A stretch of DNA of 64,000 nt, from positions 16,996 through 80,995 of the forward strand of contig JALJEE010000736.1 of assembly GCA_023231475.1 (NCBI GenBank), written 5' to 3'. Shown here piece by piece: positions 1-14,110 of the stretch. Under the pieces are notes generated by a model. The model was not told the DNA's origin, did no database searches, and saw only the letters and a program-made list of their open reading frames with translations. Origin of the DNA: Seison nebaliae. Lineage: Eukaryota > Rotifera > Pararotatoria > Seisonacea > Seisonidae. How positions within the stretch are numbered: position 1 is the stretch's first letter; each line of letters opens with the position of its first letter. The translations under genes and the position numbers were made by a program.

Positions 1-379
1 AATCGATTATTCTTATTTCCATGCCGTCCACTTGACATCCGGCTCCATCCAAAAAGCACCAAATAAAGTCTTTTTCGAATTTAACGTTTATTTCCGAGCT
101 CATTCATTCCATTCCATTTCGAATTATGATCGAATAGAATGATGGACTAAGGAAAGAATGAACTAATATCGGAAATAAACCGTTTGGAAGGGAAAAGAAA
201 AATAAGAAGTTCTAATCAGTCAATAAGATATTTATTTAACATTCTTTATCAAGTGATTCTATCCAACTATTCGAATTGAGAGATACGAAATTATCTAATT
301 CTGACTCTTCATCTAAGTTTGGTGTTAAGTAAAACGACTCCTTTTGGGTGGTTGATGAAATAAAGAAATAAAATTTAAC

Positions 380-3300
380 CTTATGAATTATATCATATAC
401 TTCCATTGTCGTTTGACGTGCTACACATCCATCCTCCACAATTGCTACAACCACACATTGTGAATCGGACACATTCCCTCCAATCTTCTTATTATTGTAA
501 TTAAAAAATTCGTCGTTACTTTTCACTTTTAAACATTTCAACGTCATTCCTAACAATTGGTTTGGCGTTTCACGTTTGATAACAAACGTTTGGAATTTCT
601 TTATTATTTCACTTGTTTCCTCCACTTTAATATTGTCCGTTTCCGGTAAAGTACTAACGGATGACGATAAAGATGACGATCTGGTTCTTCGACCTAAACC
701 GTCGTCGTTGTCATCGTCTGAAAGCTTCCCATCTGGTTTCATATGATAATTCTTATCCAAAAATGTTTCGTCATTCAATGAGGGAATATCACTCATTGAC
801 AAAAGTTCATCATTCTCACTACATAAAATATCGATATTTCGCCAAAATTTTCCTTTATCTTTCGAACCGTTATTCGACGTAATTGACGATGAGAGAATGG
901 ATTCGGTGGAACAATTCTCATGATTTTCTCTTTTGGAAAATATTTCTAATTTTTCTCTCTCGTGAAGCAAATCCTTTCAACGAATGGTTAATTGGACACA
1001 CTGAAATAATAACTTGGTCCACCAAACTTTGCACGACGAAATCGACGGGCGAATCTGCTTTTTGAATAATCTCCACTGCACGTTCATGTGATGCGTTTCT
1101 GATACTAATATCATTCACCTGAAACATGTTTTATTTGGATGAAATGAAAAGAAATATTCGTTAATTCTTCAAGAGATCAATTCTTCATTATTAACCATGA
1201 GAATTCGATCTCCCGTTTTCAACAAACTGAATTGAGCCGCCGGACTATCAGTCAGAACATTTTTCACAAAAATTCCTGAAATTATTTTGTCTAATTCATT
1301 ATCAGAATCAATCCGTCCACCTAATTCCAATAAAAATAAGAAATAATAAGAATTTCGAGATCTTCTTCTAAACAACCGAACTAACCAACAATACTGATAC
1401 CCAATGAACGATTCTTCATTCGATTGAGATATACATGTCGTTCTTCTCCCCAAAGATTCTCGATGAACATACGAGCTTTGCTCGTCGTATTGGCGGTGAG
1501 AGTTCGTCCACCAACTGAATAACCGGTTTGTTGAGTGCATAAATTTGAAGGTAAATTGGTTTGTTTGTCCGTTTTTTCTTCGTTCAATTTCTCACATGAC
1601 TGTGGCAACGGACGATGATATTGGAAAGAGTTCTGTTTATAAATCCCTCTATTTTTATCGTCGTATTTCAAGATGGATTTCGTCGGTCTTGGTACTTCAG
1701 ATTTGATTTGCTTCCTCTCCAATTTCGTCGAGTTACTCTTCATCACATTCGATTGTTTATGATGAGGATTGGAGAATTTGATTATTTCATTCGATTTCTC
1801 TTTCGTATTCACCAACGACATATTATTGGAAGAGGTAAGTGGATTCTCATTGAAATTTAACTCGGGTGTTGATTGATATTTATAATAATTATTCTTTCCA
1901 TCATCATTCATCAGAGAACAATCGTTATCTTCATCATAAATATCTTTCCGATAATCATCGATATTATTATTCATTTCATCCTGATAATGGAGAATGATAT
2001 CCGAATCGTTCATTTCATTAAATTTATATTTCCTCCCACTAATCGGCGTATTGGCAGTGGTGGCAAATTGTCGATAGTTTGGTCGGTCTGATGATATTAC
2101 CAAATCATTTTCAATGATTTTATGATTTTCCCGATAATCATTCTCATTAGGTAATATTGGAAGTGGTTGAGATGAATGAAGATCTTTCTTCTTTTTATTC
2201 GACGAATATTTATTGGAGAAGATTCCATTGTAATATTCATCTTTCGAATCGATTCGATCATTCATCGAATAGGTTTCATCCAAATTCATATCACTCTCAT
2301 ACCAACGTCTTTTAATGGAAAATTTTTTTTTTGAATTTTCTTATATAATTTTCAATAAAATTAAACTTTCTCGTTCGATTTACTAAATAATCTTGTTTGG
2401 CTCGTGCGACATCAGTTTCTTTAATATATACAATACTTTATCATTAAGAATTAAAAGAGAATTGTCGAAAGAAAGAATTAACTGAACATCACCGGAAAGT
2501 AGATCTGCACGTCCCATTATGAATTTGAGCATGATGGGTGAAATACATCGAAGATGTTCGTTATTTACGCGAACGATGAAATCTCCGACATTCAATCGAC
2601 CATCAACTCCAACTAATCCATTCTTATTAATCGATTTTATTCGACAACCGTTTACACCATAATCGATATTCGTTTCTAAAGTGACACCCAAAAGCTTCTT
2701 TTTGTTCTTTGAATTTTTTGAACGAACATTCTTCCGATCAAATGACGATCCGATATGAAAAGGAACCAATTTCAATTTCCTTTCATATTCTTTTGGAACT
2801 TCAAATGTTCTTCGTCCCAACGACGTCACCAAACGACCATAAATACTTTGAACGGAAAGTGTTTGTTCATTCCGATCCTTATTAGTATTAGTCGTCTTAT
2901 AATTCTTGTAAAAATCGTAAGTGTTATACAGATTGGTGGCATTGGATAATTTGTTGGTACTAGTAGTCCTGGTGGTGGTGGTGGTAGTCTTGGTAGTTGT
3001 GGTATTCTTGGTAGCGGTGGTGATGATGGTGGTGGTTTTGACATGTGAATTTTTCAATTCTTTGCCCATGTCGCATTTCAACGGCAAATTCGAGCAATAA
3101 TTGCTCTCGGTTCTTATATCATCCTAAGAGTATCGAGTAAGATAAAAAAATTCATGAGCATATAAGAAATGATAAATTGGGAATGATGAGCGGGAGGAGA
3201 AATGGAATAATGATGATACACGGAAATGAAGAAAGAAATAAATGGAAATATTCCGTAACATTCTTTTTAACTCGAAGAAGAAAGAAATGAGGAAAATAAT

Positions 3301-6300
3301 GCCGTTTTCTTCTTAATTTTCCATTACAAATGGAAGTGTTCAACTTGAAGAAGTTGGACGAAGGCACTTGAAGAAAAGTTCGAACATTTTTCTTTTTAAT
3401 TATTATAATTAACAACTAATTAGAAGAAAAGGGAATATCGACGAACAAATATTTAAAAGATAAAGATCAAATCTTTCAACAGCAAAACAAAATCGTTTTC
3501 GTTACCAGATTCATCCCAATACCTTCTCATGGGAGATGTTTTACTTCAGATTCTTTTATCTACTAGATAGTACTCCTTAACAATCTGATAGAAGTGCAAT
3601 AGAAATATTCTTATTTCAATTAATTATGCCACGTCAGCAAACAATTGAAGGGGAATTCTCCTGTACATTTCTGCAATTTCCATTTTCCTTCTAGCTTACT
3701 TCATTCGGCATAATCGAACTAACAAAACATTCCAATCCCAAACATAGTGGAACGTTCAATAAAAGAAGATTATTGTATTATATTGAGATTTCTGAGAATT
3801 ATCTCTGTAATACTCCTCCTGTCAACAATCGAACCGCCTCTAGATTTGGAGATATATTCAGATAATTTCCCAGATAATTTTCCCTAACAATTATGTTGAC
3901 CAAAATATTATTAAAATTCTTCATCTTCGGGACATTTTCCGAGTGCCTGCACGTGGTTATGAGGCGAGGTGAACAGAAAAAGAAGTGGAATAAATATTAG
4001 AATAAGAAATTTGGACACATTCTATTCGGGTCTGAAGTGATGGAATTCAAGCAGAAAAACCATATTTTCCATTAAATAGAATTGAGAATGAAATAGACCA
4101 TGCGCTAAATGCTTTTTACGAATAAGCAAATTAGTCTTCTTTTGGAAATAAATTATTATAAAAACGTTAAGATCTTCCAAGACGAATTAGATTAGATTCT
4201 AAATTGATTTTCGAAATTCCCATTATCTAATTTGATAATTTCCCATAAATTATCTTTAAAGAAATCATTGACAAAATTAATGGGGGTATAATTCCATTAA
4301 TTCCATTGATGTTTTGAGAAAAGGAAAAGGAATTTCCATTTACAGTTAAATCATCTCAAGAAGAAATTCGGAGGAAAAATTGAGGAAATAATCGGTCTTT
4401 TTTTCTCCCAATACATAATGGTTTTCCTGATTGTTTCTCAGAAATCTTCACAAATAAATCTATTAATTGACAATTAGAAAGGCAAGAGGTGAATGAAAGA
4501 AAATAAAATAGAATTATAATATATAGTAATAGATATTCATCCATTAATCATCATATGATTCACATTTTTGATTCATCATCATATATCTTCTTATTCTTCA
4601 ACGCACACACAACCAATAAGTTTATGTGTAATTTATTGGTGTTATAAGAAGGAGGATAGAATGAAAAACTTAAAAGAAAAAAAATATTACGTAATTTTTG
4701 ATAATTTCCATCTTCACCTTTTTTCGGTTGTTGTCGATTTGTAGTGAGTGAGATGAAGAAATGAAAATACTTGTTGAAAATGTTATTTACTTATCCGTTT
4801 CTTTATTAATAAATTATTCTGATAGAAATTGAGATTTCAATAGAAAGGAGAATATTTGTAAAAATCTAATATTTCATGTTTTGTAAATAATGTTATTGAA
4901 TAAGCAAATAAGAAGAAAGAAGAACAAAGACAGGAGAAGAAGTGTTATGATTCGATGGGACAATTTATTTCTTTCTTCATTCTACCTCGTTTCATGCGAA
5001 GAAGAAAGTGCACGTACAATGCACAGAAAACCCATCTGTTGGAAATGTCGGTTGTAAAATTTGAAAAAAAAACAACAACTTATCAATCCAACGATTACAA
5101 TTCTGTTTCTTATTGTTTTCCCCACTTTGAAAATTAAGAAAACTTATCAAAACAAATTTCAACCGTAAAAATAGTCTTCTGTTTCTAATAAATATCAGTA
5201 GAGTTATGTGCGAGAGAATCGAAAATAAAAAGTTAATGTTAATAAATATATGTTCGCATATAATTTCCTTCAGTTTGCGCTACAAATTTTTATTGATCAG
5301 CTTGATCAATTAGTCATAATGTTTCCTCATAAGTTATACTTCTATTATTGCTCTACATACACACCGACATGCAAATAACGAGCTGAAATGTTGAAATGTT
5401 GATGTAGAATATGCATATATTACGCTATGAGAACCTTAAGAATGAGAAGAAAACAGAAGATGTTTACATCAACTCTATATAATGTTACGGATCTTTCACA
5501 AATGGGCCTCATCTTCCAGAGAGAATTTAGTTAATTAAATAAATTGTAAACCAGTGTTATGCAAATGAGAATAGAATTGATAAATATATGTTTTATTTCA
5601 TTTTATAATGAAAAAGAAAAGAGTAAAAAAGATTTTGAGAAAGGTTATTATTCTTCTTCTATTATGACAAAGTCAAGTTCTTCAACGGACAGATCGACAA
5701 TGATATTTAAGTCAACTCGTCACTCTCTAAAATGGAGGAGGAATTCTAATTTTCTTTCACAAACTTCACATCTTCAATGACATCTTTACAATTTATTGTG
5801 AATACATTTCATTCATTAAGCAAAGTTCTTTCAACTATATTCCTTCATTAATTATACAATCCATATGGAATAAAACATCTGTACTTTCTCATTATACCCA
5901 ATGCAATTAGACCGGAAATCCTCTACAACTCCACAGTCAGCATAATTCTGTGTGGAGTATATTCGACACCGAATGCAGTTTCGATATCGAAATAAATTCT
6001 AACAAGGGAACTTCGATCATTAGAATTCAGAAGAAAATTTAAAACATATACACATATCGGAAATATGCATGTGATGGATAGCTAAGCTTAAAAGTTCTTA
6101 ATTAAATTGTGCACTTAATATGCATCTTGTAAGAATTTTTCCAAAACTTCCAAAACTATACCATTCAGATTCAAGTTTATACAGGTTACCATGCATTTAA
6201 GTGAAATGATTTACCGTTATATTATAAGGTAAAAATATTTGAAATACTTTCAATGTACAAATTTATAAATATTTTCATAATTGAACATATTTACTTTATT

Positions 6301-9300
6301 TGTTATTATTCAAATTGTGTATGTTATTCGATAGGTTGGAGATTAAGAGGAGAATGTAAATTTGAATATATTTTAATTAGAATTTTCAATAATAACTGAC
6401 ATTTAATACAATGGAATTTTCCTTGAAATTTCGTTCATTTAAAAAAATTAAATAATAATTTTCGACCAGAGATCGCTTTTTCATTAAAAACCGAATAGGA
6501 AATCGGTAGAAAAATTGAACTTCTTATCGTGATGGAAGTTCGATGACGGAACTAACCGATATCCCATAAAATAATAAATTCAGTTGTAAGCAACAAAAAA
6601 AATTTTACAAAAAAGAAATATTTGGTGAGAGATAATCGTGAACATCGTGAAGGAAAATGGATATTGATATCTGAGTTCGGATATCAATTTCGATGAAAGA
6701 AGTTCAACAAAATAAACAATCGTAGACGTCCATCATATGAATTATGAAGAATGATGATTTAAAAAAAAGGATTACATTTTCACGAGAAATGATAAAAAGA
6801 ATATTAGTTGATGTTTAGGAAAATAAACGATCTGTAAGAACAGTTTGTTATTATTCGTTTTTTTGGGCATGAAAATGATTCTATTTGAATTGCCGGAATA
6901 TAAAGAAGTAATTAGTTGGTAACAGAAAAATCGCAAATATTTTTTTTCCTTATACAAATTATGAGTTAGGTAGAACTGTTTAATAATAAATTACTTTATA
7001 CTAAAATCATATTTTACTTGTACTAGAAAACATAGTTTATTTTCTTTTACTTGTTGTTAATGATGGAAAAGAATAATAATTAGTAATCAATCAATCCATA
7101 AACAATCTATCTTCATCAACAATCCATTTCTCCATACTTTTTTCTTTATACGTAACTCTGATATTATAAGCAAACCAATTCAAGTATGTATTATACATAT
7201 ATGTGAAAGAATTTGAATGAATTTCAAATGAGAAATAAATTTGGGCATTTTATAAGTGAAGTTCCAAGGGAATTCAATCCGTTTTTGAAAGATGTTCCTA
7301 TTAAAGAAATTACTTTTATCGATATAACAATTGTTTGGTAATATTAAGTCATTGAATAAAGATTACCACTTTTTCACAAAAATGAGTTAAAATGTTCATC
7401 AACTAACGAGTAGTTATGATGTTTTTTCGAAAAGTAAATTGATTTATATTCGATCGACATCTAGTTACAGTTCGAGGTATAGAGACATGACCATAAAAGA
7501 CCGTTTTGGGATTGAACATGAAAGAATGGGAATTTTGTTAATTTGGTTGGAGAATAAATATTTTCGTAATTTATCGCATTACAAGAATGTTAAGGAAAAT
7601 GAGATAATTAGCGAACAGCGTCAACATAATAAAAAGAATGTCAAACATGAAGCACAATGAATTTAAATTCTTCTTCCAAGTTGATCGCATTAGTAGGAAG
7701 GAAGAAAACAAATAAATTATGCAAAAATTAGATATATATGAAGGAGGTTGATACTAATGATTGTTGGGAGGAATACACAGAAATTTATTAATTTGATTAA
7801 TAATTTCCTTCTGTATCCCTTTAACGGACCATCGTTGCAATCATTGATATTTATTAATATCAAATATCAATCAAATTATAATAATATTAAACATTGATTT
7901 GTCAATTATTCCATTAAACATTTTGACGGAAGAGTGGAAAACATTCTTTCTTCCGCTAACTTATTAGGTTTGATCTAGATATAGAAATATATAAGAGTCG
8001 TCTCCTCTGCCGGTCTCCCATTGGAAAACGTGATTATTTTCAGCCAATTTCGCATAATTATAATTATGGAAAGGATGAGGGAGATTAAAGAAATCGGAAA
8101 TGGATTAACTAAGAATTTTCGTTGTAACAATAACAAGGGAGAAAAGGTTCGTCTACTTTAACGTTATGTCTTCTAACATACGACTTCCTAAACAACAATC
8201 GATGGACATTTGCTGTTAGATGAAGAAAGATACTTAAAGAATCGCCGTTATTTAGATATCTCGAATTTGAAGAAAACGGACGATCCTCTTATCGTTTAAA
8301 TTGTCAATGAAAAATGATTTTCTAAGAAATAGAATGTCAAATGATATTCGTAACAAAATAACGAAAAGAAGAAGAGAAACGGTAATGATTTACAGATGGA
8401 AATGAAAAACGAGTCAATTAGGAGAAATGAAAACATAAAGGAAATGACAGTTGGAGAGATTGTAGGAGATTTGCTAGTCGATTTTTTTCAACTTTTTTAA
8501 AAACTGCTCTTTATCGTCAAAAATATTTAACGTATCATATTGAATTTGATACCTTTAGAAAGAGCTTGAAATGCTCTACAAGATAGTGCTTTGCTAATTT
8601 CATTGATTTCAAAAATTTATTTAAAATTTGGGAAATTTGTTCCTTGAAAAATAAAAAAAGTCGACTTTTCGAAAAATTGTAAATTCAGACCTAAATACAT
8701 GGTATTTATATTTTTCCAATTACATTGATTTTTTTTTAAAAATCTATATCTCATCCTTCTCATGTTGTTAAAAAAAATTACCCAAAACGATCACTTTTAA
8801 GAATTAGGACCAAATAACTTAACTACATTTCTGATATATTTTTGAAAAAAAGATTAATGGAAGAAGATGAGGATGATTGAGGATAACACATCAGCAGTAC
8901 GTGGAATGAAATGTGATTGACGATTACTTCGTAGTAATGTAAGGGGAAGGAAAATAGAATAAGATGACGACGACGATGACGACGACGATGGAAAATGGAG
9001 AAAATATAAAGAAACAGATAAGTAGATGCTAATTAAATTATGTTTTTTCATTCGGTAAGAAAATTTCGCATTGACAGATGCTGCTCCCTTTTTCTTATTT
9101 GGAATCGATCTCTATCTGATGTGCCATTCGATGCCGTTGTCGTTCGGTTAAGCAAATGAGACAGAAAATGAAATTGGTGAAAAGTAAGCAGTAGTACTTC
9201 ATTCATTATCTTTCATAGATATTATATTCATTATAATTATCACAAAAAGTTGTAGTATTACTACTCCTCCCTACCATCATCATCCCCGTTGTCAGCACCA

Positions 9301-12300
9301 ACATAATGATGTTACTTTTATTGATGATGGTGATGAAAATCAGAGAAGTAGAATGAATTAGAATGAAATCAAATTAACATTCATTCATTCCATCAACACA
9401 AACCTTGGACAATAGAAGAGGAAGGACATATGTGTTGCAATTACAATGATTCCATTCCGTCACAATACAATTCGACAGCCAATTCATCTTTCTCAATTAT
9501 CAGTCCTCATTTCGTCGCACATCCAAAATTAATCTACTTTCGTTATTCTCCGATTTACAACTTTTATTTCCTACCTATTTAATTCGGAGTTAATCAAATC
9601 TAAAATTACTTAAGATCGTTAACTGATGAAATTACACCTGAACGGTTGTTGTATGGTATAATGATATAAGTCGAGAAAAATACAAAAAAATAGAAGTAAA
9701 TTGAATTGGATATTTAAAAAAAAAGAAAAACAGAATAAAGAACTGTTCTCATTTAAATGACTTTTAATTGCATATTCTGACATGAAATTCTGTGAAATAT
9801 GGATCCAATACACCGACAACATTTGGCTGATGGTACATAATCAACTACACAGATGTAGGTCACCCTCGTCTATGCTGTCCATATGGAGACAACTAGATAA
9901 ATATTTGACGTGATGTAACGAATAATAAATAATGTTATGATATCATAACATATCGATTCGAAGAAATTAAAATTTTTTCCTTCTTTCCGATCATGTCTCT
10001 CATGAATGGTTAGCAGCATGTTCATCTAATATTATCCAGTTTATTCTCATTTTTCCATTTTTTCTTTCTTTTACTACTTTCTCATATTTCAATAACTTAC
10101 TTTTTCACATAATCACCTTGTTCTTTTGTATTGAGACATACGGACAATTCTCTATACTCCATCTCAAATAGAATTGAAAGATAAAATGAAATTTATAATG
10201 ATCTAGAATGAAAAAAAAATATTGAAGACGGGAAGAATAACTACTGATAAGTCGGATGAGATATGAAGAATTTTCTGATTTGACGAATTTTGATAAATTT
10301 TGCTTATTTTTTGAATAATTGTAAAATTGTCATATTGGATATGCTTACAATTTTGTTAGTAAATTAAACTGATTATTACTTGATATTTGGAGGAGAAACG
10401 AACGAACAAACGAACGAACTAATTCTCAATCGGACGTTGTTAAAGTAAAGCAAATATTACACATTCTTCCGTTTTATCCTCTTTAATCATCATTTCGTAT
10501 TTGTATCATCAGTCAAGTATAATGTTGATCATGAGAATAAGTATTTCCATTAATATTCCAATAACAATATGTATCTCAGTTTAATTATCATTCTCCGTCG
10601 TCGAAGTTATTTGGAGCACAAAGAGACAATAAAGTAGAGAATATGCTCCATAATAATCATCTATCTAGTTCAACAACAGTCTCTCCTATTTCTCTTTCTC
10701 CTTTCATATGGAGGTCGTTCATACCATTATGTATTCATATTAAGTAAGATTTCTTTAATTTCCGTTCAATGGTTCATGCCATAAATTGCGTAATAGCAAG
10801 ACATTTAACATCTCTAATGATAAATGATGTCCTTTGTATATTCCATAATAATCATCTTGATATTCCTGTTTGGATTCTCCTCCTCTTTTTCTCTTCAATT
10901 ACTTAGACTCCGGTGAATCAGGTTCTCATAAAATTTTAGCACGGACAATTAATTTACCTTCAATTTCTATTCTGCCCAATCTCTAACACAACCATTTCAA
11001 ATTTTGTTCAATTCATTTCTTCCCTTAATAATTGTTCATGGACCTATTACTAATCTTTTTAATAATTAGGAATGATTATAACATAAATTAGGAGAATTCG
11101 TCATTGGGGAAGAAACACTCTTAGGACAATTCGCCATTAAAAGTAAACTAACATTTTCCCGTCAAAATATATAGTCTCCGTCAACAGTTTCGGTCAACTA
11201 ACGTAAACTTATTGAACATATGTCAATCATACGGAATAATCTGCATGTCATATGTCAACAATATTCCACTGTACAACAATCGAATATGTTCTAGTGAGAA
11301 ACTTTCCGTAAACAGATTTCTCTAACTCCCTCGACATATCGAGAGCGATTGTCAACTTTATATTTTTAACGGAATAATCAACACACTTCCAATTTCTTTT
11401 TCCCATTGGCGATTTGCTTTTGTTTCTATCAACATAACAATGGCGCAATGGCGAATAATAAGATAATCTTTACTTCTATTTAATTCAAACGAAATGTTCT
11501 TGTTTGAACAATTGTCTAACGTTTAGATTTGAATTAATTCAAACATCGTTTATAATAATTGAATGACAGTCTAATGCATTGAAAGAATTGACTCAAAATC
11601 TCAAAACAACAAAATTTATGAATTGTCTCAATTTTTCATCTAGACAAATCAATAAAATAAAATGTTCTCAATTAAATACGTTGCGAAAGAAATTTGAGAA
11701 ACATTCAAATACGTATGTTGGATTATTCGACTTGGAATAATTGTAATAATTAATAAAATTGAAATTGGTATCCACAATTACCTTCCGATCTATCAGTTCC
11801 ATTTTACCAGACAATAATTATTTTCAATTAGAAGTCTAAATCGAATCGATGTCTATTCCTGACAACTTCTGTGTGTGGTGTTTGACAATTCATTTTGTTT
11901 AAATCGTCTGTCTGAAATTAGACGAATGAACTAATATTTGGACGTATCTCAAAAGAGCGAGAAAAAATTTGTTTTAGCAAATTATTTATACGAAAATAAT
12001 TGTGAAAAAATAATTTTTTGCAACAATAAATTCTTTCGTGGAAAAAATTTGAATAAGATCGAATTAAATATTCCATTGGAACTATAATTAAATCAGTACA
12101 TCAAATAAAATCATCATACAAGTAACATCAAATTCATTATAATTTGGTTGAAAGATGTAATTCTCTCGCAATTATTTTTCCTTTCCAACTCGTTTATTCT
12201 CTGATACATTAGTAGCAGAACAACAACAATAATCTTATTCATCAAATGACAAAAGAAAGAAAAGAACTTCAAATAAAAATTTCTTTCATACGAAATAATG

Positions 12301-13277
12301 TTTAGTTCGTTTCATTGGTTTCTTATTAGCATTTGGAATGAATGAACAATTTGTCGAGTTACGTTCTGTCAGATTCACAACATCTTCCTCACAATGAACA
12401 CTCGGACAAGGCACTACTTTCCTTTGTTCCACATCAACAACAACTATTCATGTCAGGAATATTTTTCTTTTAGCCAAAAATCTCCGATTCTCTATCGTTC
12501 TCTCTCTCTCTCTCTCTGTGTCGCTCATTGTTTTAAAATTTAAACAGTTTTTTTTTAAAGAAACATTTCTCAAAGAAAAATAAATATGAAAAACAATTTA
12601 ATAGTTCCGTTCGGATGCGTGTTGGATATGAATGTGAAGAATGAAGAAAGATAAATCCATTTACTAACAGATGACGAAGACATTGATGGTGGTGAAGTAT
12701 CATCGAATTTCGTTCGTTCAACAATGCAACGCCCAGATCGAATATGATGATGAATGGAAGGAATTTCAGAGGAATCTTTTGATTTTTTTTCCTGTTTTCT
12801 TCTCAATTCATTTTTTGCCGTTCTCCTCCCTTCCACGACACTCATGAATTGACGTCTTTGTTGTTCAATTAGATTACGTCGATCATTATCTATCGATATG
12901 ATTTGATCATTCGAATTGAATTTTTTATCATAATTCTTCGTCGTCGTCCAGTAAATTTGGTTAATGAAATTATCCTTCCTCTTATTCTTCCCATTCTTTG
13001 AACTTCGTATTCGTTTCCTTTCGATCTCATTCTCATTCGTATGACGAATCTCTTTAAATTTCAAAGTCTCATCAACCGACTCTTCAATTTGATCTGTTAG
13101 TGAATAAGAACCGTCGTCGATTGATTCATTCGGTTGATTTTCGGTGGGAAAGCGATAGGCTCTCGTTATGGCTTTCGAGACAAGTAACTGAATTCTTGAA
13201 AATACATTCTCAATATCATCATCATTCCATAAGTAGATTTTGGAATGGATCTCTTTCGATCTATTCAATTCCACCAT
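380..13277 (-). CDS. MPDZ/PATJ-like multi-PDZ scaffold (partial, 6 exons)
   Basis: PDZ scaffolds of this family sit under the plasma membrane and hold polarity and signalling complexes together by binding C-terminal tails. Exons on the minus strand: 12669-13277, 2411-3123, 1386-2308, 1196-1320, 1014-1118, 380-973; phases agree at every join. The first exon starts at ATG 13277 after an in-frame stop and encodes a 203-residue charged, low-complexity stretch with no domain I recognise. A first PDZ lies in 2411-3123 (LLGVTLE, DGRLNVGDFIVRVNN). A second spans 1014-1386 (SLGISIVGG, GIFVKNVLTDSPAA, LKTGDRILMVND, RNASHERAVEII), the part most like MPDZ/PATJ. A third begins in 380-973 (LLGMTLK, VVVAIVEDGCVAR). 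The exon may end at the donor at 379 or read on to a stop at 236; in both cases the gene looks cut by the window. The join across the 9.5 kb intron is inferred from phase only. Confidence 0.75.
3124..12668 (-). other. Very long inferred intron of the PDZ scaffold gene
   Basis: This 9.5 kb stretch separates the phase-0 donor at 12668 (GTTAGT) from the phase-0 acceptor at 3124. It is AT-rich. Reading frames are short and look like chance. A (TC)n run lies at 12499-12517. I see no RNA gene or transposon that I can support. It could instead be intergenic if the exon at 12669-13277 belongs to a separate gene. Confidence 0.5.
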
Positions 13278-14078
13278 CTCTTCTTCTACACGAGAATTGT
13301 ATTGAGAATTTATTTCATTGAAAAATCTGATCTTTCATTCATTTGCTTTCAAATGAGAAGTGATATTGAGAGAAATATGAAATTCAAATTCTCCATATTC
13401 TTATCATCAACCATCATCGAATGACTATGAAAGAAATTCGACAGATCTGATAGTCGAAAGCAGCATAAAATTATTATAAATCAACAAAATAAAATTGGGA
13501 AGAACAAGTTCTAAAAAAAAAAGATGATTATGGAAATATTTGTAATCTCTTAACGAAATTCCTTCTAATAGATAAATATTATAACAGTCATCGTACGAAT
13601 CAAGGGCAAATCGAATGCTTATCGAATGGGAACCAGATCTTCTTTTATTTGTTATGCGGCAATTCTCTTATCGTAATCGATCATCATTTTTCTGTAGCAC
13701 ATACATTCTATATTAGGCACCAATCAGACAATACATGTTCGTCATATTTTCATCAAGCGCATATCGATCAGAATGGAAAGTTTAATATAACTCACTCCGA
13801 CGAGTCACTCACATAGAAGATAAGAAATTCACTTCTTACTTTTCTTCCTTAAAACAACAATTTGATTCTTTAAACTTCAACTTCTCTATTCGTAAAAGAA
13901 AAAAGAAGTTTCATAGAAATGATCAGTCTGAACAAGATTCTACAACTAAAATATTCTTAAGTTATTCGTTAAGTATTCTTATTAACAAGTTTTAGAAAAT
14001 GAAAGAAACTTTTGTTGAAATTAAAAATTGAAAATTTTTTAATGGAATTGAAAAATAAAAAAATGAAGAGATTGGTTT

Positions 14079-14110
<32 letters not shown>

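Noticed and set aside
9619-13277. CRISPR arrays, bacterial operons or prophage
   Set aside because: Intron-split animal genes throughout; no direct repeats with regular unique spacers anywhere in the window.
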